DNA of 13,058 nucleotides, from the NCBI GenBank assembly GCA_041584055.1, contig JBFHER010000089.1:1-13058 (forward strand), read 5' to 3'. The stretch comes from JBFHER01 sp041584055. Lineage in GTDB: Bacteria; Bacteroidota; Bacteroidia; Bacteroidales; UBA5342. Position numbers and translations under genes: made by a program. Position 1 is the first letter of the stretch. The number at the start of each line of letters is the position of its first letter. The notes beneath the pieces were generated by a model. It searched no databases. It was not told where the DNA came from and was given only the letters and a program-made list of their open reading frames with translations. Below, piece after piece: positions 7,597 to 13,058 of the stretch.

Positions 7597-9222
7597 ATGA
7601 AAATTCAAAAAACATTATTTCTGGCAATAATCCTGCTCACTGCAGTTCTTCAAATCAGCGCCCAAAATCGACGTTCCAATCCCATTGTAAGCCACATGTT
7701 TACAGCCGATGCTTCTGCTCACGTATGGGACGATGGCCGCTTGTATGTTTATCCATCAACCGATGTGGCGCCATCCAGAGGATATAAAACCATGGATGGT
7801 TACCATGTATTCTCTACCGATGACATGATTACATTTAAAGATCATGGAGAAATATTGCACTCAAGGGACGTTCCCTGGGGATGTGAGCAAGGAGGTCATA
7901 TGTGGGCTCCTGATTGTGCTTACAAAAATGGAACCTATTATTTCGTGTTTCCGCATAAAAATAAAGATATGGTATGGGAGCTGGGCGTAGCAACAAGTAA
8001 GCAACCGGCTTCTGACTTCAAATTGCAGGGTTATATTAAGGGAGGGAAGACCTTTTGCGATCCCTGTGTTTTTATCGATGATGATGGTCAGGCCTATCTT
8101 TATGCCGTCGTAAATGCGAAGTGTTATGCGGCCAGACTAAAGGATAACATGATGGAGATTGAAGGAGAGATGATTCATCAGAAAGGCGTTGATGAACATC
8201 GCGAAGGACCCTTTGTGTTCAAACGCAAAGGCAAATATTACATGCTTTATCCCGATCATAAGCGACCTTATAACGAAATGCAGTATTCCATGAGCGACAG
8301 CCCCTTAGGTCCATGGGAACCCAAAGGTGTGATCCTGGAGCATAACAATATTATTACCATGCATGGTTCTATGGTTCAATATAAAGGACAGTGGTATATT
8401 TTTTATCATAACGGAGAACTATCAGGTGGTATTGCTACAAACCGGTCCATTTGTTTCGACCCAGTGTGTTTTAACGAAGACGGAACCATACAATTGATAG
8501 AAAAATCGCTTGGGGTGAAATTTCCCACATTTCATAACGACATTAACTTTAATGAAATGTTTGGCACTTTGGATGTTGGTGAATACACAGAGAAAGACCT
8601 CATAAAGAAAGGAATCCAACCAAATGCCATATCTTCAATACAAATTCCTGAAGGATATCGTGTTGAATGTTTTGAAAAAGATAAATTCAAAGGAAAGTCA
8701 TGGACTTTTGAAGAAGATATGATTAATCTGGAAGAAATTGCTTGCAGCGATATATTCTCTTCAATAGAGGTTTCTAAAACGGAATCACAAAATTTGGTGA
8801 AAAACCCAAACTTTGTGCGAAATACCCAAAAGCTGGTAAAATACTGGAGAAGTGGAAGCGTGCAATGTACGGGTTTGCCCGACAAAACTGCAAAGGGGTA
8901 TTATTCATTACAATATAATGGTAAAGGTAAGCCCAGCGAAATTGCTCAAGGTGTAAAACTTAAAGCAAATACCAATTACGAATTAAGAGTAATGCTAAAA
9001 GTTGATGCCGGTACCAAAGGCAAAGCAATATTTGATACAAAAGATGCTTTTGAAGGAACCTGCAAATTCGAACTGGATTCCAATACAAAAGCTGGAGAGT
9101 GGGTTGAGTTTAAAGCTGAATTTAACAGCGGTGATTCAAAAGCTGTGAGTTTGCGATGTACAACTACTGCCGATTTCGAAGGAACTTGCTACTGGGACAA
9201 TGTAGTTCTTAAAGAAAAATAG
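7597..9222 (+). CDS. GH43 glycosidase with beta/gamma-crystallin-like and CBM4/9-like modules
   Basis: A 541-residue secreted protein (signal peptide to about ISAQ, residue 23). The five-bladed GH43 beta-propeller covers about residues 28-310. The catalytic triad is visible: base D38 in FTADASAHVW, pKa modulator D155 in FCDPCVFIDDDGQAYLY, and general acid E203 in EHREGPFVF; H256 in MHGSMV is the likely metal-linked histidine. Residues about 323-393 resemble a beta/gamma-crystallin Greek-key pair (GEYTEKDLIKKGI, AISSIQIPEGYRVECFE, FKGKSWTF, IFSSIEV). Residues about 399-541 resemble a CBM4/9-type sandwich (NLVKNPNFV, WDNVVLKE). GH43 members are alpha-L-arabinofuranosidases, beta-xylosidases or galactan exo-enzymes; which applies here cannot be read from the sequence. 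A side-chain trimming role is inferred. It ends in TAG with a second in-frame stop (TAA) six codons on, and is probably the last gene of the first transcript. Confidence 0.88.
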   Translation: MKIQKTLFLAIILLTAVLQISAQNRRSNPIVSHMFTADASAHVWDDGRLYVYPSTDVAPSRGYKTMDGYHVFSTDDMITFKDHGEILHSRDVPWGCEQGGHMWAPDCAYKNGTYYFVFPHKNKDMVWELGVATSKQPASDFKLQGYIKGGKTFCDPCVFIDDDGQAYLYAVVNAKCYAARLKDNMMEIEGEMIHQKGVDEHREGPFVFKRKGKYYMLYPDHKRPYNEMQYSMSDSPLGPWEPKGVILEHNNIITMHGSMVQYKGQWYIFYHNGELSGGIATNRSICFDPVCFNEDGTIQLIEKSLGVKFPTFHNDINFNEMFGTLDVGEYTEKDLIKKGIQPNAISSIQIPEGYRVECFEKDKFKGKSWTFEEDMINLEEIACSDIFSSIEVSKTESQNLVKNPNFVRNTQKLVKYWRSGSVQCTGLPDKTAKGYYSLQYNGKGKPSEIAQGVKLKANTNYELRVMLKVDAGTKGKAIFDTKDAFEGTCKFELDSNTKAGEWVEFKAEFNSGDSKAVSLRCTTTADFEGTCYWDNVVLKEK

Positions 9223-9515
9223 AGCAATCTCCTGCTTTAACGCAGCCCTTCGTTCAATATCACGGAGTGTGCAAAATACAGGCGTCTGTGTTCTGCGTTG
9301 CGAAAAGTGGACAAGGGGGATAAATATTTCCTAAAATGATTGAAACGGGAGGCGATTTGGGTGATTCAAGCAAAAGGGCTTAGAAATTTAGACATAATTT
9401 TATTGCGCCGAATTGTTTCCGTGTTCGTGTGAGTCTTTGAAGCAAATTTGAAATTCGGAGTACGATCTGTTTTTAAAATGTGGAACAAATAATGGAGATC
9501 TAACTAAATAATATC
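9223..9515 (+). other. Gene-free gap of 293 bases, probable transcription-unit boundary
   Basis: No open frame of note on either strand; the only ATG-led frame found on the + strand is 15 codons. Visible structure is modest. There is a 7-base inverted repeat CCGAATT (9408-9414) and AATTCGG (9452-9458), and an 8-base palindrome CAAATTTG (9443-9450) that matches the Bacteroidota -7 box TAnnTTTG except for its first base. No good -33 TTG stands at the proper distance. No U-tract hairpin terminator is seen. The much wider spacing than elsewhere suggests that the beta-helix gene, rpiB and perhaps more start a new transcript here. Confidence 0.5.
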
Positions 9516-11765
9516 ATGAGACAATTTTCCCGCTTTCAATTCAATGGAATCATTGTTTTCCTCTTAGCTTCTATGCTTGTTTTTTCTGCATGCAATACAA
9601 GTGAGCGCATCGAATTGTATGTTTCGGTGGAAGGTAACGATAGGGCACAGGGTTCGATTACAGAACCTTTTGCAAGCATTCCGAAAGCAGTAGAAACAGT
9701 TCGCGAAATGCGTTACAAAGGCAATAACAGTCCAGCCACCATTTACCTTCGTGAAGGTCAGCATCAGTTAAAGCAAACCCTGATTTTGGGATTGAAAGAT
9801 GGTTTGTCTTCAGGATCGGAACAAATCATAGTGGAAGAAGCCGATGCAGGCAAATTGGCCTCTGCGCATCTGACTTTTGCAGCTTATCCTGGTGAAGAAG
9901 CGGTAATATCCTCAGGTATTCCGCTTACGGGGTGGAAAAAAGCGGAAGCGCCTGCCGTTAATTTGCCCGCAAGTGCCAAAGGCAAGGTTTGGGTAGCAGA
10001 TATACCGGAAGGACTTGATAAATTCTACACGTTATATGATGAAAAAGGGCGATTGAGCCGCGCCAGGGCTGAGGGCTTTGTTCCCTCCAGAGCGGGGGAT
10101 AAAAAGACGGTATATTTTCCTGAAGGGAAACTGAAAAACTGGGATAATCTGAAAGATGTAGAACTGAATATCAGGCCGGGTCGCGCATGGATGATCAATA
10201 TGCTGCCGCTTGAATCGGTGGATGTAGAAAAGGGCATAGCTAAAACAAAAGTATCTGCAACTTATGGTATGGCCCCTTTGGCGGGTTGGGTACACACAAA
10301 AGATGGCAATTCAGCATGGATTGAAAACACCCTTGAAGCCCTGGATGAACCCGGTGAATGGGTGATCAATTCCAGCAGCAGGAAAGTCTATTTATGGCCG
10401 GCCCACCCGGCACCCGATGGTTCGCCAAAGGGAATTCTTGCACCTGGCCTTGTAGAGCTGATACGGGTGGAGGGAGACATTGATTATGATGGTCCTGACG
10501 ATAAACCCGTGGTTGGCATTTCATTTTCTGGAATTACCTTTACTCAGGGCGATCGTCGTGCCTGGGTAAGCGATGATGATCAATTGGGCTGGGGTATGCA
10601 ACACGACTGGGACATGTTCGACCGTCCAACCGCGGCGCTCCGCTTCCGGGGTGCTGAACATTGCCAGGTTGTCGATTGTAAATTTGTGAATTCAGGTGGT
10701 TCGGGTGTGCGTTTCGACCTGCATGCACAACGTAACAGAGTGGAAAACTGTGAGTTTGCCCACCTTGGCGAAGCCGGCATTCTTCTGGCGGGTTATGGCC
10801 CGGGAACCAAAGATGTAAACCACCACAATACGATTATTAATAACCACATCCACCATTTTAGTGAAATCACCTGGCATTCTCCGGGTATATGGGCATGGCA
10901 GAGCGGCTATAACCGGATTGCACATAATTATATACATCATAGTGGATATGCCGCTTTGCTGCTTACCAACAGGGTAGAACCCAACCGAAGAATAAATGGC
11001 GAAGGAGGAAGAACTGTGAGGCATCACGAAATTGATGAGGAAATTATTCGAAACATAAAGGAGAATTATGAAAATTGGAAAGTACGTGAAAAATACAACC
11101 ACTCGCGTCATAATATCGTCGAATACAACGAAATTACACATGCCGTTCAACTGCTTTCTGATGGGAATTGCATTTATGTGTCAGGTGCAGGGACCGGAAA
11201 CATCATACGTTACAATTACCTTCATGATAACCTGGAGTATTCCATGCCGGCGCCCATTCGTTGCGATGACGATCAGCATGAAACTCTGATTTACGGTAAT
11301 GTTTTATACAATAACTATGGCTTTAGTGCCAGAATTGCTTCGAAGGGCGTGAACGACATCATCAATAACTTTATTGTAGCACCGCGTAATGTGCCATTTT
11401 CAGGGTATATCAGCTATGAATGGGGCCCTGTTCCGGGGGCAAGGGTGTATAAGAATATCATCATATCCCATCCCGATGGCGGCAAGGCACATAATGAAAG
11501 ACCGCGGAGAGGCCAAACAAGCAATCTGCCGAATATTGAGGAAACAGAAATGGACTCCAATTTATATTATCATCCAACGGATCCAAACTGGATGGATGAC
11601 CACCTGCAAAGGATGCGGAGTATTGGCAAGGAAAAAGCAAGTGTGGTTGGCGATCCCTTGTTTGTTGATCCGGCCGGAGGTGATTTTAGTTTTAAAGATG
11701 GCAGCCCGGCGCTTGAACTTGGTATAGAGCCTCTGGATGTATCACAAATGGGAATAGTGGATTAA
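9516..11765 (+). CDS. GH141-type right-handed beta-helix lipoprotein (likely alpha-L-fucosidase-class)
   Basis: A 749-residue lipoprotein precursor (lipobox VFSAC, C26). The opening IELYVSVEGND and GSITEPFA, the long right-handed parallel beta-helix in about residues 330-630 (repeating N-x-I/F turns such as NRVENCEF, NTIINNHIHHF, NRIAHNYIHH, NIVEYNEI, NIIRYNYLH) and the ending DPLFVDPAGGDFSFKDGSPAL fit the GH141 family. Founding GH141 members are an alpha-L-fucosidase from pectin (RG-II) degradation and a xylanase, and the family is frequent in fucoidan degraders. The active-site residues cannot be assigned with certainty from sequence alone. A charged insertion (about 488-530) interrupts the helix. 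It is the intact paralogue of the shortened protein at 2588-3694. It follows a 293-base gap and precedes rpiB by 22 bases. Fucose release from a sulfated fucan is inferred from context. Confidence 0.72.
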   Translation: MRQFSRFQFNGIIVFLLASMLVFSACNTSERIELYVSVEGNDRAQGSITEPFASIPKAVETVREMRYKGNNSPATIYLREGQHQLKQTLILGLKDGLSSGSEQIIVEEADAGKLASAHLTFAAYPGEEAVISSGIPLTGWKKAEAPAVNLPASAKGKVWVADIPEGLDKFYTLYDEKGRLSRARAEGFVPSRAGDKKTVYFPEGKLKNWDNLKDVELNIRPGRAWMINMLPLESVDVEKGIAKTKVSATYGMAPLAGWVHTKDGNSAWIENTLEALDEPGEWVINSSSRKVYLWPAHPAPDGSPKGILAPGLVELIRVEGDIDYDGPDDKPVVGISFSGITFTQGDRRAWVSDDDQLGWGMQHDWDMFDRPTAALRFRGAEHCQVVDCKFVNSGGSGVRFDLHAQRNRVENCEFAHLGEAGILLAGYGPGTKDVNHHNTIINNHIHHFSEITWHSPGIWAWQSGYNRIAHNYIHHSGYAALLLTNRVEPNRRINGEGGRTVRHHEIDEEIIRNIKENYENWKVREKYNHSRHNIVEYNEITHAVQLLSDGNCIYVSGAGTGNIIRYNYLHDNLEYSMPAPIRCDDDQHETLIYGNVLYNNYGFSARIASKGVNDIINNFIVAPRNVPFSGYISYEWGPVPGARVYKNIIISHPDGGKAHNERPRRGQTSNLPNIEETEMDSNLYYHPTDPNWMDDHLQRMRSIGKEKASVVGDPLFVDPAGGDFSFKDGSPALELGIEPLDVSQMGIVD

Positions 11766-11787
11766 ATATTAAAATAGCAGTATAAAA

Positions 11788-12222
11788 ATGAAAAAACAGA
11801 TAGCAATTGGGAATGACCATGCCGGAACAACGTTGAAATTTAAATTGTTAGAAGCGTTGCAAGGGGACGAATATGAGTTTTTAAATATAGGGACAGATGA
11901 TAATGCGTCAGTTGACTATCCCGATTACATTCATCCCCTGGCCAAAACAGTAGAAACCAATAGGGTTGATTTCGGTGTGGCGATATGTGGCAGCGCCCAA
12001 GGCGTATCCATAACGGCCAACAGGCATCCGAAAGTCAGAGCCGCCGTATGCTGGAACAAAGAAATTGCAGAACTGGCCAGGCAGCATAACAATGCCAATG
12101 TCCTTTGCCTGCCTGCACGTTTTCTTAGTGAGGATGAAGCGCCTGAAATTGTAAGAGTGTTTTTAAATACAGCATTCGAAGGTGGAAGACATCAAAGAAG
12201 AGTTGAAAAGATAGAGCTCTGA
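11788..12222 (+). CDS. rpiB: RpiB-type ribose-5-phosphate isomerase B
   Basis: A 144-residue cytoplasmic protein without a signal peptide, of normal length for RpiB/LacAB. Landmarks are GNDHAG (8-13, D10 and H11), SVDYPDY (41-47), AICGSAQGVSITANR (65-79) with the catalytic cysteine C67, HPKVRAAVC (80-88) and RQHNNANVL (98-106, H100). RpiB interconverts ribose 5-phosphate and ribulose 5-phosphate in the pentose phosphate pathway; relatives isomerise allose, galactose or other sugar phosphates. The usual Gly at position 70 of the loop (CGSGQG or CGTGIG) is Ala here. It is the only cytoplasmic enzyme in the window. It lies 22 bases after the GH141-type gene and 50 before the sulfatase, so it may process a pentose or a fucose-derived phosphate from this locus. 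That role is inference; a plain pentose-phosphate role is equally possible. Confidence 0.92.
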   Translation: MKKQIAIGNDHAGTTLKFKLLEALQGDEYEFLNIGTDDNASVDYPDYIHPLAKTVETNRVDFGVAICGSAQGVSITANRHPKVRAAVCWNKEIAELARQHNNANVLCLPARFLSEDEAPEIVRVFLNTAFEGGRHQRRVEKIEL

Positions 12223-12231
12223 TTAACTGTT

Positions 12232-12239
12232 TATATTTG
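12232..12239 (+). promoter_or_regulatory. Bacteroidota -7 promoter box before the sulfatase
   Basis: TATATTTG is an exact TAnnTTTG match, placed 33 bases before the sulfatase GTG. The nearest upstream TTG (12203-12205, inside rpiB) is 26 bases away, longer than the usual spacing of about 19-21. The box overlaps a perfect 10-base palindrome, ATTTGCAAAT (12235-12244), which could be an operator. Transcription would begin around 12246. Confidence 0.5.
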
Positions 12240-12272
12240 CAAATAATTGAACATCAATAAAACTAAGAAACT

Positions 12273-13058
12273 GTGAAATATCTCGTTTAGGCACTCTGTT
12301 TACTGATCTTTACAGGGCTGTTAAGTTGCCTAAAAACAGGAGCCAGGTCTTTAAAAGGAACTCGCCCAAACATTATCCTGGTAATAACCGACGATCAGGG
12401 AATGGGCGATTTGTCGTGCATGGGCAACAAAATCCTGAAAACGCCACATATCGATAACTTTTATAAAAATGCAACTCGCTTTACCGATTTTCAAGTGAGT
12501 CCTACCTGTGCACCCACGCGCTCTGCCATTATGAGTGGGCGGGCTCCGTTTAAAAATGGGGTAACGCATACTATTCTTCAGCGCGAACGCATGGCTTTAG
12601 ACGTTTACACCTTGCCGCAGGCCCTGCAAAAAGCCGGATATGCTACCGGGCTTTTCGGGAAATGGCATCTTGGTGATGAGGAGGCTTATCTCCCCGGAAA
12701 CCGTGGTTTCGATGAGGTGCTGATGCATGGTGCTGGAGGAATAGGGCAGTCGAAGTTCGGCGATTTCCCGACCAATGACGAAAACCTGTATTTCGACAAT
12801 GTGCTTTTGCACAACGATACCATTGTCCAAACCCGTGGCTTTTGTACCGATTTGTTCTTTCATGCAGCATTGGCGTGGATAAAACAACAAGAAGCCACAA
12901 ACGAACCGTATTTTGCATATGTTTCGTTAAATGCACCCCACGGTCCGTTCAATAATAATGCTCCAGAGAAATACCAAAAGCGCTTTTTAGATGCGGGTTA
13001 CGATAAAAAAACAGCGGTTCGTTATGGAATGATAGAGAACATTGACGACAATTTTGGG
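12273..13058 (+). CDS. S1-family sulfatase, 3' partial, with an in-frame TAG in the signal peptide
   Basis: The frame is open to the right edge (262 codons from GTG 12273) and continues beyond the window. Catalytic features of type-I sulfatases are present: TDDQG with metal-binding D40 and D41, the C-A-P-T-R sulfatase signature with C79 that is matured to formylglycine, GKWHLG (129-134, K130 and H132) and NAPHGP (220-225, H223). The lipobox-like segment LLSC (C19) suggests a lipoprotein. The reading begins GTG AAA TAT CTC GTT TAG, and the hydrophobic segment continues after the TAG in the same frame. No ATG, GTG or TTG lies between the TAG and the catalytic domain; the first ATG (12402) would remove the D-D pair. 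The gene is therefore either a nonsense-mutated pseudogene, or a sequence error sits at 12288-12290, or an unusual start is used. The substrate is probably a sulfated fucan, from context only. Confidence 0.8.
12288..12290 (+). other. In-frame TAG stop in sulfatase signal peptide
   Basis: TAG is codon 6 counted from GTG 12273. A single change (for example TTG to TAG) would explain it, since TTG would give the natural MKYLVLALCLLIFTGLLSC leader. TAG is used as a normal stop by the GH43 gene (9220-9222), which argues against general recoding in this genome. Confidence 0.7.

Noticed and set aside
9239..9299. Inverted repeat AACGCAG/CTGCGTT as a possible terminator after GH43
   Set aside because: The arms are only 7 bases with a 47-base loop and no T-tract, so it is not a credible intrinsic terminator.
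10692..11150. Antisense open frame of 152 codons within the GH141-type gene
   Set aside because: It mirrors the repetitive beta-helix codons, has no family signature and no promoter-like sequence upstream.
2588..11765. The two beta-helix genes as long terminal repeats of a mobile element
   Set aside because: They are diverged protein-coding paralogues with no transposase, inverted ends or target duplications around them.
12288..12290. TAG recoded as a sense codon
   Set aside because: TAG ends the GH43 gene at 9220-9222, and no other gene here contains an internal TAG, so general recoding is unlikely; mutation or sequence error fits better.

Overview
The window looks like part of a polysaccharide-utilisation locus from a member of the Bacteroidota, probably a marine or other algal-polysaccharide degrader. 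This rests on four things: moderately AT-rich DNA, start codons mostly without Shine-Dalgarno sequences, a run of signal-peptide and lipoprotein glycoside hydrolases all on the + strand, and an exact match to the Bacteroidota -7 promoter box (TAnnTTTG) near the right end. No SusC/SusD pair, regulator, RNA gene, CRISPR array or insertion sequence is visible, so this is an enzyme-rich part of a larger locus. The taxon is inferred, not proven.

Layout, left to right, all + strand. (1) A DUF1080 (3-keto-disaccharide hydrolase family) secreted protein. (2) Overlapping it by one base, a large GH29-like alpha-L-fucosidase with two C-terminal beta-sandwich modules and altered sugar-pocket residues. 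(3) A lipoprotein of the GH141/right-handed beta-helix type that has lost its whole beta-helix core in frame. (4) A GH95 enzyme with a C-terminal fibronectin-III-like domain. (5) A second, compact GH29 lipoprotein with a canonical active site. (6) A GH43 enzyme carrying a beta/gamma-crystallin-like module and a CBM4/9-like module. These six genes are separated by at most 42 bases and probably form one transcript. A 293-base gap without a gene follows. Then come (7) the full-length paralogue of gene 3, a GH141-type beta-helix lipoprotein, (8) rpiB, a cytoplasmic sugar-phosphate isomerase, and, after a likely promoter, (9) an S1-type sulfatase that runs off the right edge.

Together GH29 (two copies), GH95, GH141 and a sulfatase point to a fucose-rich, probably sulfated, glycan such as a fucoidan. 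The sulfatase would remove ester sulfate, the GH29/GH95/GH141 enzymes would release fucose or L-galactose-type residues, and GH43 would trim a side-chain sugar. A plant pectin or xyloglucan target cannot be excluded, because the same GH families occur there.

Two anomalies stand out. The first beta-helix gene carries an exact in-frame loss of about 384 codons relative to its paralogue in the same window. The sulfatase has an in-frame TAG inside its signal peptide after a GTG start, while the rest of its frame is open and its catalytic motifs are intact.
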